From NCBI RefSeq assembly GCF_041729615.1, contig NZ_CP154874.1, positions 935,001 through 999,000 of the forward strand: 64,000 nt of DNA, read 5' to 3'. Source of the DNA: Pseudomonas alcaligenes (GTDB lineage: Bacteria; Pseudomonadota; Gammaproteobacteria; Pseudomonadales; Pseudomonadaceae). The notes beneath the pieces are model-generated. The model saw only the letters and a list, made by a program, of their open reading frames with translations, made no database searches and was not told the DNA's origin. The position numbers and the translations under genes were made by a program. Positions 47,799 to 57,690 of the stretch are shown here, one piece after another. Numbering within the stretch: the first letter of the stretch is position 1; each line of letters starts with the position of its first letter.

Positions 47799-49019
47799 CT
47801 AGCGCAGCAGCGCGCTGTCCAGCACTTCCGAGCCGCGGCCCATGACGTTCTCGCTGATCTCGACGAAATCCTTGGTGCTGGCTTTTTCCAGGCGCATCAG
47901 GCCGCGCGTGACATCATCCAGCGAGCGCTGGTTGTCGGTGTGCTTGCGGATCTCCCGGTCCAGCTCCTGCAACAGCAGCACGGCACGGGCGGTGACCGGA
48001 CCGGTGGAGTCCTCGGTGCGCAGGCTGTCGACCGGCTTGCCCCACTTCGCCAGCTTCTTGCGGATCGCCTGGTAGCGATCCTCGCTCATGCCGCCGGCGC
48101 GGCGCACCAGCTCGATGGCGTAGTACTCGGCCAGGCCCTCGCTGATCCAGTCGCTGCGATCGGTGTCGCGGATGCGGCTGAACACGTGGACCAGTTCATG
48201 CACCAGCGAACTGGTGCCATTCTCGCTGACCAGCGGCCGGTCGGCATGGAAGAAGATCGAGTTGGGCGCCGATAGGCCGCCGCGCCACATCGGGTCGCCG
48301 GCGCCGACGATCAGCAGCTTGGCGGGGTCGCGCGGGAACACCGCCTGGGCCTCGGGCCAGACGAAGGTCAGCAGCGTCAGGATGTCCATGCGGCGCATGC
48401 CCTCGCCCACCGGCGCGGCCACCGTCACGTCGGTGTCGCCGAGCCGGGCGCGGCGGCTGCCGATCTTGCCGGCGAGGATCCAGCCGGTGGGGCGGTCGAA
48501 CTTGCGGGTCGGGTTGTCGATGCGGAACCTGTTCTCGCCGATGCGCGGCCAGCCGGTCTCCAAGCCGCCCCAGCCCTTGGGCAGGTCGAATTGCAGGCGC
48601 GCCACCAGCTCGACCTTGTCGTCCTTGACCAGGCGCGCGCTGGGCACCAGGTCGTCGCCGCGCAGCAGGGCCCAGTCCGCGGTCATCCGCGCATCGAACT
48701 TGCCGGCATCGCGCGGATGGCTGATGCGCACTTTGTAGGTCAGGCTGCTTTTGCCCTTGGCCGGCTGCCAGGTGCCGCTGTCGGGGCCCTCCTGGGTCCA
48801 GCTACCGTCGGTGCTGAAGTCGCTGTAGTAGTCCTTGCTGCCCAGATTGAAGGCCAGTTTCTGTACGAACTCGCCCTTTTCCAGGGTCAGGCTGACCTCG
48901 GCCTGGTCGCTTTCCGGGAGGAATTTGACCCGGTAATCCAGGTCGACCCGCTTGGCGGCCCACAGGGGCGCGCTCAGGCCGAGCAGAAGGGTGGCGGTCA
49001 ACAGCGTGCGGGCGGGCAT
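47799..49019 (-). CDS. Exported HExxH metallopeptidase-like protein
   Basis: 406 residues. A signal peptide (LLTATLLLGLSAPLWA) is followed by a beta-rich region (~25-180) and then a gluzincin-type zinc site: HELVH in VHELVHVFSRI, with the third ligand glutamate probably in ISEGLAEYYA about 20 residues on. This resembles M1/M61 peptidases, but I cannot place it in a named subfamily. It is likely periplasmic. The gene is convergent with the HNH gene. Confidence 0.75.
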   Translation of the reverse strand: MPARTLLTATLLLGLSAPLWAAKRVDLDYRVKFLPESDQAEVSLTLEKGEFVQKLAFNLGSKDYYSDFSTDGSWTQEGPDSGTWQPAKGKSSLTYKVRISHPRDAGKFDARMTADWALLRGDDLVPSARLVKDDKVELVARLQFDLPKGWGGLETGWPRIGENRFRIDNPTRKFDRPTGWILAGKIGSRRARLGDTDVTVAAPVGEGMRRMDILTLLTFVWPEAQAVFPRDPAKLLIVGAGDPMWRGGLSAPNSIFFHADRPLVSENGTSSLVHELVHVFSRIRDTDRSDWISEGLAEYYAIELVRRAGGMSEDRYQAIRKKLAKWGKPVDSLRTEDSTGPVTARAVLLLQELDREIRKHTDNQRSLDDVTRGLMRLEKASTKDFVEISENVMGRGSEVLDSALLR

Positions 49020-49077
49020 CGAAGGGCTCCATGCGGGTGAATGAGAACGACCTTGGACCGCCGCCGAAGGGAAAAAC

Positions 49078-49527
49078 TCAACCGGCGCGGAAGATCAGAT
49101 GATCCTCCCAGTCTTCCTCGGCCACGCTGCCTTCGGCAAGCATGCGCCCGGACTGGGAAATGCGTTCGTGGTGCACGGCGTCGGGGTCGCCGCAGACCAG
49201 ATGGTGCCACAGCGGCAGGTCCTTGCCCTCGCTGACCAGGCGGTAGGCACAGGTCGGCGGCAGCCACTTGAACTGGTCGGCCTGGGCCGGGGTGAGCTGC
49301 ACGCAATCCGGCACCTGCTGGCGGCGATTGGCGTAGTCGCTGCAACGGCAGGTCTTGAGGTCCAGCAGCTTGCAGGCGATGCGCGTGTAATAGACGCTGC
49401 CGTCGTCCTCGTCTTCCAGTTTCTGCAGGCAGCACAGGCCGCAGCCGTCGCACAGCGATTCCCACTCGTCCTGGTCGAGCTGGGCGAGGGTCTTGCGTTT
49501 CCAGAAGGGTTGAACGATGGCGGCCAT
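49078..49527 (-). CDS. YcgN/UPF0260-family cysteine-cluster protein
   Basis: 149 residues. The cysteine clusters [12 protein letters not shown] and the group [23 protein letters not shown] identify UPF0260/YcgN, thought to bind an Fe-S or zinc centre; function unknown. [19 protein letters not shown] is the family start; an upstream in-frame extension to 49635 is not conserved. Confidence 0.9.
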   Translation of the reverse strand: MAAIVQPFWKRKTLAQLDQDEWESLCDGCGLCCLQKLEDEDDGSVYYTRIACKLLDLKTCRCSDYANRRQQVPDCVQLTPAQADQFKWLPPTCAYRLVSEGKDLPLWHHLVCGDPDAVHHERISQSGRMLAEGSVAEEDWEDHLIFRAG

Positions 49528-49713
49528 GACGATGAGGACAGCTGGGAAGGCCGGCAGTCTAGCCCGTGCCAGGAACGCGGCCAAGCAGGCGCGACTGGCG
49601 GTCGCGCAGGCCGGTAATTTTACTGATCGAAACAACAGATATTCACCGAACTGATCTAGGCTTCTCCTGTCATGGCCCCTGGCCAGCCCCTGCCTACCTC
49701 AAGGAAGACTCCC

Positions 49714-51336
49714 ATGAAAAGCTGGAAGATCAGAACCCATCTGTTCCTGCTGATCGGCACCCTGCTGTCGAGCCTGCTGCTGGTTGGGCTGCTCGGCCTG
49801 CACGGGCTGCAGTCGACGGTGCGCGGCCTGGAAACCGTGTACCTGGATCGGGTGGTGCCGCTGCGCGACCTCAAGCTGATCGCCGACCTCTACGCGGTCA
49901 ACATCGTCGACGCCACGCACAAGGCCAACAGCGGCAGCCTCTCCAGCAGCGCCGCGCAAGCCCTGATAGTCCAGGCCCGGAGCGATATCGACAAGACCTG
50001 GCAGGCCTACCTGGACACCCAGCTGATCGCCGAGGAACAACGCCTGATCGCCGAGATCAAGCCACTGATGGCCGCCGCCGAGGCGCCGCTCGACCATCTG
50101 CAGGACCTGCTGCGCCAGGCGCAGCGCGAAGCCACGCGCGAGTTCGCCGACCAGCGCCTGTACCCGCTGATCGACCCGCTGTCGGCCAAGTTCGCCGAGC
50201 TGATCGAGGTCCAGCTGGGCGAGGCCCGGCACCAGTACGAGCGGGGCCAGGCCACCTACACCAGAGATCTGCGCCTAAGCCTGGGCCTACTGCTGCTGGC
50301 TCTGCTGCTCGGCGGCGCCCAGGCGCTGTACTTCGCCCGCCTGCTGCGCCTGCAGCTGGGTGCCGAACCGGGCGAGCTGGAAGCCATCAGCGCGCGCATC
50401 GCCGCCGGCCAGCTGGACAGCCAGGCGAGCCTGGAGCGTGCCAGCAGCGGCGTGATGAAATCGGTGCAGAGCATGCACCACGGCCTGCGCGACATGATCG
50501 GCAACATCGGCGAGGCCTCCGAGCAGATCGAGTGCGCCTCCCTGCAGCTGGCCGCCTCCTCCGAACAGGTGCTCAACAGCGCCAACGTGCAGAGCGATAC
50601 GGCCTCGGCCATCGCCGCCACCATGGAGGAGATGGCGGTGAGCATCAGCCAGATCGCCGAGAACGCCCAGCAGACCCGCGACATGGCGGAAAAGGCCGGC
50701 CGGCTCAGCGACCACGGCCTCGAGGTGACCGCCGCCGCCATCGAGGAAATGCGCAGCATCGCCGGGCTGGTCCTGCAGAGTTCGGCGGATCTCGAGCAAC
50801 TGGCCGCCCAGTCAGCCAACATCAGCGCCATAGTCGACGTGATCAAGGGCATCGCCGAGCAGACCAACCTGCTGGCGCTGAACGCCGCCATCGAGGCCGC
50901 CCGCGCCGGCGAGCAGGGGCGCGGCTTCGCCGTGGTGGCCGACGAGGTACGCAGCCTGGCCAGCCGCACCGCGCAGTCCACCACCGAGATCGTCGCCCTG
51001 GTCGGCTCCATCCAGGGCGGCGTGGAACAGGCGCGCAGCAGCATGGGCCTGGGCCGCGAGCGCCTGGGCAGCGGCACGCGCCTGGTGGAACAGGCCGGCA
51101 CGGCGATGCAGGACATCCGCGCCGCGCTGAGCGAGTCGCTCGACGCGGTCAATGTGATCTCGCTGTCCCTGCAGGAGCAGCGCGCCGCCAGCGAACAGGT
51201 GGCAGCCAATGTCGAGCGGGTGGCGCAGATAGTCGAGGAGAACTCTGCCGCCCAAGGCGGCATCGTCCAGGCCATCCAGGCGCTGCAGGCGATGTCCGGG
51301 CGCCTGCAGGGCATGCTGCGGCGTTTCAGCTACTGA
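49714..51336 (+). CDS. Methyl-accepting chemotaxis protein
   Basis: 540 residues. A first helix ([20 protein letters not shown]), a ~160-residue periplasmic four-helix-bundle sensor and a second helix ([20 protein letters not shown]) are followed by a HAMP-like linker and a long cytoplasmic coiled coil. The hairpin tip is [44 protein letters not shown] precedes the ATG. The tip matches the Pseudomonas Wsp/Che receptor class, so it should signal through CheA/CheW. Ligand unknown. Confidence 0.92.
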   Translation: MKSWKIRTHLFLLIGTLLSSLLLVGLLGLHGLQSTVRGLETVYLDRVVPLRDLKLIADLYAVNIVDATHKANSGSLSSSAAQALIVQARSDIDKTWQAYLDTQLIAEEQRLIAEIKPLMAAAEAPLDHLQDLLRQAQREATREFADQRLYPLIDPLSAKFAELIEVQLGEARHQYERGQATYTRDLRLSLGLLLLALLLGGAQALYFARLLRLQLGAEPGELEAISARIAAGQLDSQASLERASSGVMKSVQSMHHGLRDMIGNIGEASEQIECASLQLAASSEQVLNSANVQSDTASAIAATMEEMAVSISQIAENAQQTRDMAEKAGRLSDHGLEVTAAAIEEMRSIAGLVLQSSADLEQLAAQSANISAIVDVIKGIAEQTNLLALNAAIEAARAGEQGRGFAVVADEVRSLASRTAQSTTEIVALVGSIQGGVEQARSSMGLGRERLGSGTRLVEQAGTAMQDIRAALSESLDAVNVISLSLQEQRAASEQVAANVERVAQIVEENSAAQGGIVQAIQALQAMSGRLQGMLRRFSY

Positions 51337-51351
51337 GGCCGGCGACGCCCG

Positions 51352-52287
51352 CTAGTAGCCGCGGGCGAAATCCACCTCGCCGCGCAGCGCCTGACCGTCA
51401 CGGTAGCGCTGCAGGTTGTCGAGGAATAACTCAACCATCGCCGTCGGCTCGGTGGGCGCCGCGCTATGGCCCGTGAGCAGCAGGCGCGGCGCATCCCAGA
51501 ACGGATGGCCGGGCGGCAGCGGCTCCTCGCGACACACGTCGATCACCGCGCCGGCCAACAGTCCGGCGCGCAGGGCGGCGACCAGGTCGGCCTCGACCAC
51601 CGCCACGCCGCGCCCGGCATTGACGAACAGCGCCTCGCCACACATGCGGGCGAACAGCGCGGCATCGTAGAGGTCGCGGGTGGCCGGGGTATCCGGCAGC
51701 AGGTTGACCAGGCAGTCGGCCCAGGCCGCCTGCTCGGCCAGCTGATCCAGCCCATGTACCGCGGCGAAGGGCGCGATCGGCCGCGGCTGGCGAGCGATGC
51801 CGCGCAGCTCGACGCCAAAGGGCGCGAGCAGGCGCGCCACCTCCACGCCGATATCGCCGGTGCCGACGATCAGCACCTTGCAGCCACGCAGGCTGCGCGG
51901 CGCCTGGTTGTCCCAGCGCTGCTCGACCTGGCTGGCCAGGCGCGCCAGCACCCGGCGCCGGTGGGCCAGCAGGTAGGTCAGCAGATACTCGGCCATCGGC
52001 TGGCCGAAGATGCCGACCGCCCGGCTCAGGCGGTAGTCGCGCGGCAGCTCGCTGCCCAGCAGCGGCGTGATGCCGGCCCAGGTGGACTGCAGCCAGGCCG
52101 GACGCAGGCCCTGACGCAGCAGCGGCAGCAACAGGTCCGGCTGGCCGAGCCAGATCGGGCAGGCGCTGGCCTGCTCGCTACTGACCTGTGCGCCGGGCAC
52201 CAGCTGCAATTCGGGCGCGGCGGCGCGCAGCAGCTCGGCGTAGCGGGCGTGGTCGTGCTCCAGCAGGAGGATGCGCACCGGCGTCAC
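51352..52287 (-). CDS. ghrA: D-2-hydroxyacid dehydrogenase (GhrA-like)
   Basis: 311 residues. The NAD-binding motif [21 protein letters not shown], the catalytic region [25 protein letters not shown] and the terminal [19 protein letters not shown] match glyoxylate/hydroxypyruvate reductases. Start GTG at 52287 overlaps the YcgL stop (GTGA), making translational coupling likely. Function in the rnd-ycgL operon is unclear. Confidence 0.88.
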   Translation of the reverse strand: MTPVRILLLEHDHARYAELLRAAAPELQLVPGAQVSSEQASACPIWLGQPDLLLPLLRQGLRPAWLQSTWAGITPLLGSELPRDYRLSRAVGIFGQPMAEYLLTYLLAHRRRVLARLASQVEQRWDNQAPRSLRGCKVLIVGTGDIGVEVARLLAPFGVELRGIARQPRPIAPFAAVHGLDQLAEQAAWADCLVNLLPDTPATRDLYDAALFARMCGEALFVNAGRGVAVVEADLVAALRAGLLAGAVIDVCREEPLPPGHPFWDAPRLLLTGHSAAPTEPTAMVELFLDNLQRYRDGQALRGEVDFARGY

Positions 52288-52577
52288 ACCGGGTCGTTGC
52301 GGCGCAGCAGCTCTTCCGGCAGGTGCTGGATGTACTCTTCTTCGGGCGGCGGCATCTGCAGGTGGTAGCCCTGCTTGTCGAGGTTCTCCAGCACCTGATG
52401 GATGTCCTCGCGGGCCAGCTTCTTCTCCGGGGTGAGGATCATCTCGAAGCACAGCTGCGGGGTGCCGAAGGCGGCCAGCAGGCCTTCCGGTACGCGGCTC
52501 AGGGCCTCGGCCTTGAGCACATAGAGATACATCTCGTTCTTGCGCGGGCTTTTGTAGATGGAGCAGATCTTCTTCAT
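52284..52577 (-). CDS. ycgL: YcgL-domain protein
   Basis: 97 residues. The start [19 protein letters not shown] and [20 protein letters not shown] at the end are the YcgL family signature. Function unknown. It overlaps both neighbours (ATGA with rnd, GTGA with ghrA). Confidence 0.92.
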   Translation of the reverse strand: MKKICSIYKSPRKNEMYLYVLKAEALSRVPEGLLAAFGTPQLCFEMILTPEKKLAREDIHQVLENLDKQGYHLQMPPPEEEYIQHLPEELLRRNDPV

Positions 52578-53689
52578 TGCAGTACGTCCAGCAGGGCTTG
52601 GCCCATCAGTTCGCGGCGCCAGCCGCGCAGGTTGTCCGGCAGCGTCCAGGGGCCGTCGGGGAAGCCGCTCTTGAGCAGGGCTTCGAGGGATTTCTTGCGC
52701 AGCATCAGCTCGGGCGCCATCTGCAGGCGCTCGGCCTCGCGCTGGCCCACCGCGCGCAGCTTCTTCAGCAACGCGCCGGCCTCGATCGGCAGCGGCGCCG
52801 GCAGGGCCTCGGGCCATTGCTCGGGCGGCAGCCCGGCGGCCTCGCGGATCAGCCGCAGGATGGTCTCGCCATCCTGGCGCACGGTGCGCGGGTGCATGTC
52901 CTCGATGCGCGCCAGGGCCACAGTGTTGTCCGGCTGGAAGCGCGCCAGTGGCCACAGCGAGTGCTCGCGCAGGATGCGATTGCGCGGCTGGTTGCGCGCC
53001 CGCGCCTGACGCTCGCGCCAGGCGCACAGGGCGCGCAGCACGGCCAGTTGCTGGGGCGACAGCTTCCAGGCCAGCTTGGCCTCCAGGTAGGCCTCGTCCG
53101 GGTCGGTCTCGCGACGCAGGTTGGCGACCAGCTCGGCGCCATCCTCCAGCAGCCAGGCCAGCTTGTCCGCCGGCAGCTTCGGCAGCAGAGCCTGGTACAG
53201 CTCGGCCAGGTGCTGGGCGTCCTCGGCGGCGTAGCTGACCTGGGTCGGCGACAGCGGCCGCTGCAGCCAGTCGGAACGGGTCTCGCCCTTGGGTAGCTCG
53301 ATGCCGAGCACCTCCTGCACCAGACGCGAATAGCCCATGGAGAAGCCGATGCCGAGGTAGCCGGCCGCCAGCTGGGTGTCGAACAGCGGCGCCGGCAGCG
53401 CGCCGGTCAGGCGCAGGAAGACTTCCAGGTCCTCGCTGCAGGAGTGCAGCACCTTGGTCACGGCGCGGTCTTCCAGCAGCTCGGCGAAGGGCGTCCAGTC
53501 CTTCACCTCGAGCGGGTCGATCAGGTAGGCACGCTGGCCGTCACCGACCTGCAGCAGGCCGGCGATGGGGTAGAAGGTGTCGACCCGCATGAACTCGGTA
53601 TCGAGGGCGACGAAGGGCAACTGCCGCCACTCGGCGCAGTGACGCGCCAGGCTGGCGTCGTCGAGGATCCACTGAATATCGATGGCCAC
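52574..53689 (-). CDS. rnd: Ribonuclease D
   Basis: 371 residues. RNase D trims tRNA 3' ends. The DEDD exonuclease motifs are [20 protein letters not shown], a second in [16 protein letters not shown] and a third in [14 protein letters not shown]; an HRDC domain follows ([20 protein letters not shown]). The start GTG at 53689 ([11 protein letters not shown]) has AAGGAG six bases upstream. It heads the rnd-ycgL-ghrA operon. Confidence 0.95.
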   Translation of the reverse strand: MAIDIQWILDDASLARHCAEWRQLPFVALDTEFMRVDTFYPIAGLLQVGDGQRAYLIDPLEVKDWTPFAELLEDRAVTKVLHSCSEDLEVFLRLTGALPAPLFDTQLAAGYLGIGFSMGYSRLVQEVLGIELPKGETRSDWLQRPLSPTQVSYAAEDAQHLAELYQALLPKLPADKLAWLLEDGAELVANLRRETDPDEAYLEAKLAWKLSPQQLAVLRALCAWRERQARARNQPRNRILREHSLWPLARFQPDNTVALARIEDMHPRTVRQDGETILRLIREAAGLPPEQWPEALPAPLPIEAGALLKKLRAVGQREAERLQMAPELMLRKKSLEALLKSGFPDGPWTLPDNLRGWRRELMGQALLDVLQ

Positions 53690-53797
53690 GCGGCACTCCT
53701 TGATCAATGCCGCGCAGTATATATGGCCGGCGCTGATACCGGGCATCGGCGCCCTGCGTGTACACTGCCGCGCATCGCAAACCAGGGAAGAAACATA

Positions 53798-54859
53798 ATG
53801 AAGAAGCTTCTCGGCCTGCTGGCCCTGGCCATCGCCGGCGCTGCCGGCTACCTCGCCCTCACCCCCAGCCCGATCGACCCGCTGGCCTGGCAGCCGCGGC
53901 CGGCCCCGCAGATGACCGGCGTGCTGGAGCCCAACGACACCCTGATGAAGGCCGAGCTGCTGGCCCGGGGGCAGATCCACGGCCCGGAAGACACCGCCGT
54001 GGATGCCCAGGGCCGGGTCTACGCCGGCCTGCATGACGGGCGCGTCGTGCGCATCGGCGCGGACGGAAAGACGGAAACCTTCGCCGCCACCGGCGGCCGC
54101 CCGCTGGGCATGGACTTCGACGCCCAGGGCAACCTGATCCTCGCCGACGCCTACAAGGGCCTGCTGCGCATCGACCCGGCCGGCAAGATCGAGGTGCTGG
54201 CCACCGAGGCCGAGGGCGGCCCGTTCGTCTTCACCGACGACCTCGATATCGCCAGCGACGGGCGCATCTACTTCACCGACGCCTCCAGCAAGTTCCAGCA
54301 GCCGGACTACCTGCTCGACCTGCTCGAAGGCCGCCCCTATGGCCGCCTGATGGTGTTCGACCCGGCCAGCGGCCAGACCCGGGTGCTGCTCAAGGACCTG
54401 TACTTCGCCAACGGCGTGGCCCTGTCGCAGAACGAGGACTTCGTGCTGGTCAACGAGACCTACCGCTACCGCATCCAGCGCTACTGGCTGAGGGGCGACA
54501 AGGCCGGCACCCACGACCTGTTCGCCGACAACCTGCCGGGCATGCCGGACAACCTGCAGGGCGATCGCGCCGGCACCTTCTGGGTGGCCCTGCCGACCCC
54601 GCGCAAGGGCGACGCCGACTTCCTGCAGAACCAGCCCTGGATCAAGGCCCAGCTGGCCAAGCTGCCGCGCGCGCTGTGGCCGAAGCCGGCCTCCTACGGC
54701 CTGGCCATCGCCCTCAACGAGCAGGGCGAGATCGTGCAGAGCCTGCACGACACCAGCGGCACCCACCTGCGCATGGTCACCTCGGTGAAACCGGTGGGCG
54801 ACTACCTGTACCTGGGCAGCCTGGACAACGACCGGATCGGCAAGCTGAAGATCCGCTGA
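53798..54859 (+). CDS. SMP-30/gluconolactonase-like protein
   Basis: 353 residues. An N-terminal anchor helix (KLLGLLALAIAGAAGYLAL) precedes a six-bladed propeller. GPEDTAVDAQGRVYAGLHDGRV, GRPLGMDFDAQGNLILADAYK, FTDDLDIASDGRIYFTDASSK and LYFANGVALSQNEDFVLVNETYRYRI are strictosidine-synthase/SMP-30 blades. It is probably membrane-tethered in the periplasm and hydrolytic; substrate unknown. A clear GGGAAG site precedes the ATG. Confidence 0.87.
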   Translation: MKKLLGLLALAIAGAAGYLALTPSPIDPLAWQPRPAPQMTGVLEPNDTLMKAELLARGQIHGPEDTAVDAQGRVYAGLHDGRVVRIGADGKTETFAATGGRPLGMDFDAQGNLILADAYKGLLRIDPAGKIEVLATEAEGGPFVFTDDLDIASDGRIYFTDASSKFQQPDYLLDLLEGRPYGRLMVFDPASGQTRVLLKDLYFANGVALSQNEDFVLVNETYRYRIQRYWLRGDKAGTHDLFADNLPGMPDNLQGDRAGTFWVALPTPRKGDADFLQNQPWIKAQLAKLPRALWPKPASYGLAIALNEQGEIVQSLHDTSGTHLRMVTSVKPVGDYLYLGSLDNDRIGKLKIR

Positions 54860-54928
54860 GACAGCCCTCTCCACGCGGGCCAGGGGGCGAGGAGCCCCCT
54901 ATTGGCAACTTGCTCCGACAGTATCATT

Positions 54929-54990
54929 CGTAGCCCGGATGCAATCCGGGAACCAGGCTGCTCCGCCCCCCGGATTGCATCCGGGCTACG
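54929..54990. repeat. Short interspersed palindromic repeat (copy 2)
   Basis: Two perfectly inverted 22-base arms (54929-54950 and 54969-54990) around an 18-base spacer. Each arm contains the small hairpin CCCGGAT...ATCCGGG. This is the same family as the element at 37998-38058. Confidence 0.85.
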
Positions 54991-55013
54991 CGATGAGCTC
55001 TTACACTTCCATG

Positions 55014-55041
55014 AAAAAGCCCGCCATTCGGCGGGCTTTTT
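55014..55041. terminator. Bidirectional terminator beside plsC
   Basis: Stem GCCCGCC (55019-55025) and GGCGGGC (55030-55036) with an ATTC loop, A5 before and T5 after. It lies after the plsC stop (minus) and the SMP-30-like gene (plus). Confidence 0.92.
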
Positions 55042-55043
55042 CG

Positions 55044-55835
55044 TCAGACCGGCTGCTCGGTCAGCAGCCCCTGGGGCGTACCGGGCGCCGGCTCGCCGAG
55101 CAGCGCCTGCATGCTCTGGCGGGTCTGCGTCATCAGCTCCGGCAACTGCTCGGGGCTGAAGCGACTGGCGTCGATCGGCGCACCAATGTGCAGCTGCACC
55201 GGCAGGCCCAGATTGAAGCGCCAGGTGCGCGCCGGCAGCACCTCGTGAATGCCGCGAAAGACCATCGGCACGATGATCGCGTTGGTGTCCAGGGCCAGGT
55301 GGAAGCAGCCCTTCTTGAACGGCAGCAGCTGGCCATCCTTCGAGCGCGTGCCTTCGGGCGCGGCCCACAGGACAATGCCGCTCTCCATCATGCGCCGCGC
55401 CTGCTCCAGGTCCTTCACCGCCTGGTGACGGTTGTGCCGGTCCACCGAGGGGAACTCGGCAGCGCGGATCGCCGCGCCGAAGATCGGAATGCCGAACAGC
55501 TCCTTCTTCGCCAGCATGCGGATCGAGCCCGGCAGGGCGACGAAGCTGGCAGGGATGTCGTAATGGCTGGCGTGGCTGCTGAGCAGGATGTAGCGCCGCC
55601 CGTCGTTGAAGTCCGGCACCTGGCCGTGCACGCTCAGGCGCATGCGCACCAGGCGCAGCAGCAGGCCCGACCAGCGGCGGGTGTAGCGGTCCACGTCGGC
55701 GCGCCGCAGGCGTCCGCTGACGGCGCGCAGCAATACCTTGCTGCAGTAGTAGAAGGTCACCAGCAGCGACCCCAGGACCACGCCGACACGGCGGGCCAGG
55801 TTGGCGCTTTCGATGGCGGGTTGCAGGCTGAGCAT
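55044..55835 (-). CDS. plsC: 1-acyl-sn-glycerol-3-phosphate acyltransferase family protein
   Basis: 263 residues. The HX4D motif SSHASHYDIPA, then KKELFGIPIFGAAIRAAEFP and the EGTR motif in WAAPEGTRSKDGQLL are those of PlsC-type acyltransferases, which make phosphatidic acid at the inner membrane. An N-terminal hydrophobic stretch (VGVVLGSLLVTFYYCSKVLL) anchors it. Start ATG at 55835 has GAGGTAG upstream. It is divergent from sseA. Confidence 0.9.
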   Translation of the reverse strand: MLSLQPAIESANLARRVGVVLGSLLVTFYYCSKVLLRAVSGRLRRADVDRYTRRWSGLLLRLVRMRLSVHGQVPDFNDGRRYILLSSHASHYDIPASFVALPGSIRMLAKKELFGIPIFGAAIRAAEFPSVDRHNRHQAVKDLEQARRMMESGIVLWAAPEGTRSKDGQLLPFKKGCFHLALDTNAIIVPMVFRGIHEVLPARTWRFNLGLPVQLHIGAPIDASRFSPEQLPELMTQTRQSMQALLGEPAPGTPQGLLTEQPV

Positions 55836-55934
55836 GAGTACTACCTCGCGCGGCGAACCGCCTGGGGTTCGCTTCTGGTTATGGAAGGCTGTCTTTATGA
55901 TGCCCATAGTCACGATTTCGACACAGGAGTTCCC

Positions 55935-56789
55935 ATGCCGCTCGCCCAGCTGATCAGCGCCACCGACCTGCACGCCCGCCTGCAGGAGCCAGGCCTGGTG
56001 GTCCTCGACTGCCGCTTCGCCCTCGACGACCCGGGCTACGGCGCGCGCAGCTATGCCGAGGGGCATCTGCCCGGCGCGCGCTTCGCCGACCTGGAGCACG
56101 ACCTGTCGGGGCCGAAGATCAAGGGCCTGACCGGCCGCCACCCGCTGCCGGACGCCGCCGCCCTGGTCGACCGGCTGCGCGCCTGGGGCATCGACAACGA
56201 CTCGACCATCGTGCTGTACGACGACGGTCCCGGCGCCTTCGCCGCCCGCGCCTGGTGGCTGCTGGCCTGGCTGGGCAAGCGCGACGGCGTGTGGCTGCTC
56301 GACGGCGGCCTCAAGGCCTGGAAGGAAGCCGGCCTGGCGCTGACCACCGACATGCCTGCACAGCGGGCGGGCAGCTTCAGCGGCCAGCCGGACCACTCGC
56401 TGCTGCTGAGCGCCACGCAGCTGCAGCAGCGCCTGGGGGCCAGCGATCTGACCCTGCTGGACGCCCGCGCCCTGCCGCGCTTCCGTGGCGAGGTGGAGCC
56501 GCTGGACCCGGTGGCCGGGCATATCCCCGGCGCGCAGTGCGCGGTGTTCACCGACAACCTGGGCGCCGACGGACGCTTCCTGCCCGCCGAACAGCTGCGC
56601 GTACGCTTCGACGCCCTGCGCGGTACGCGGCCGATGGAGTCGCTGGTGGCCTACTGCGGCTCGGGCGTCACCGCCTGCCACAACCTGTTCGCCATGAGCC
56701 TCGCCGGCTACCCGCTGGCGCCGCTGTACGCGGGCTCCTGGAGCGAATGGATCACCGACCCGGCGCGCCCCGTGGCGACCGGCGACTGA
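55935..56789 (+). CDS. sseA: 3-mercaptopyruvate/thiosulfate sulfurtransferase
   Basis: 284 residues with two rhodanese domains. The C-terminal active loop is VAYCGSGVTACHN, where CGSGVT is typical of mercaptopyruvate sulfurtransferases. The N-terminal domain (VVLDCRFALDDPGYGARSYA) is the inactive partner. AGGAG precedes the ATG. It probably transfers sulfane sulfur to cyanide or thiols. Confidence 0.93.
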   Translation: MPLAQLISATDLHARLQEPGLVVLDCRFALDDPGYGARSYAEGHLPGARFADLEHDLSGPKIKGLTGRHPLPDAAALVDRLRAWGIDNDSTIVLYDDGPGAFAARAWWLLAWLGKRDGVWLLDGGLKAWKEAGLALTTDMPAQRAGSFSGQPDHSLLLSATQLQQRLGASDLTLLDARALPRFRGEVEPLDPVAGHIPGAQCAVFTDNLGADGRFLPAEQLRVRFDALRGTRPMESLVAYCGSGVTACHNLFAMSLAGYPLAPLYAGSWSEWITDPARPVATGD

Positions 56790-56793
56790 GGCG

Positions 56794-57546
56794 CTACTGC
56801 AGGCCGCGCAGGCGCTTGGGGGTCAGCCCCAGGTAGCGGCGCATGGCCGTGGTCAGCGCGCTCTGGCTGGAGAAGCCGCACTCCTCGGCGATCCGCACCA
56901 GCGGCAGCGGGCTCTCGCGCAGCAGGCGCGCGGCGTGGTCGAGGCGGGTCTTGAGCAGGTACTGGTGTGGAGTCAGGCCCACGGCGTCCTTGAACTGGGC
57001 GTGGAAATGGCTGGGGCTGAGGCAGGCCACCTGGGCCAGCTCGATCACCGTGATGCGCCGCGCCAGGTGCTCGACGATGTAGGCGTCCAGGCGGCCAATG
57101 TCTAGGCCGGCCACGGCGCTGCGGCCGCGCTCGCCGAACAGGCGCAGGTGCAGCGCGCGCAGCAGCACGCCGCCGAGGGCGCGGGCCAGGTGCGGGTCGC
57201 TGCCGTAGCGCGCCAGCTCGGCACCGGCGTAGCTCAGCAGGTTCTGGAAATCGGCGTCTAGGGTCGGGTAGCGCGGGCTCTCGAACAGCTCGGCGAGCAG
57301 GCTGAGGTCCTCCGGCGAGGTGTCGCGCTCGTCCAGGTCGAGGATCAGCATGCGGTTGTCGCCCATGCCGGCGAACTGGTGGTCGGCGTCGCCCGGCACC
57401 AGGCAGGCGCGCATCCGGCACACTTCGCCGCCACAGCCGTCGACCTCGAATTCCGCGCGACCGGACAGCGACAGCACCAGCTGGTGGTAGTCGTGGGCAT
57501 GTTCATGGGCCTGGTCGTCCAGGCGCAGCAGACGGGCGTTGAGCAT
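56794..57546 (-). CDS. AraC-family transcriptional regulator
   Basis: 250 residues. The N-terminal cupin-like sensor has the HEHAHDYHQLVLSLSGRAEF signature, and the C-terminal double helix-turn-helix includes VIELAQVACLSPSHFHAQFK and AEECGFSSQSALTTAMRRYLG. The start at 57546 (MLNARLLRLDDQ) matches relatives; an ATG at 57591 is possible. It resembles, and by position next to asrA may be orthologous to, P. aeruginosa PruR, the proline-utilisation regulator. It faces the chemoreceptor operon. Confidence 0.88.
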   Translation of the reverse strand: MLNARLLRLDDQAHEHAHDYHQLVLSLSGRAEFEVDGCGGEVCRMRACLVPGDADHQFAGMGDNRMLILDLDERDTSPEDLSLLAELFESPRYPTLDADFQNLLSYAGAELARYGSDPHLARALGGVLLRALHLRLFGERGRSAVAGLDIGRLDAYIVEHLARRITVIELAQVACLSPSHFHAQFKDAVGLTPHQYLLKTRLDHAARLLRESPLPLVRIAEECGFSSQSALTTAMRRYLGLTPKRLRGLQ

Positions 57547-57690
57547 TCTCTTCACCGACTCGGGGCAAGCCTGCACTTTATCGGGTTGCACCTAGTTGCA
57601 ACAGCCCTCCCGCATGGGTTGCGACGGATGGAGGCTGGCCAGCATCTTGCTTTGTCCTGCTGACTTCCCTGCCCCGCCTGGACTGCCTTC

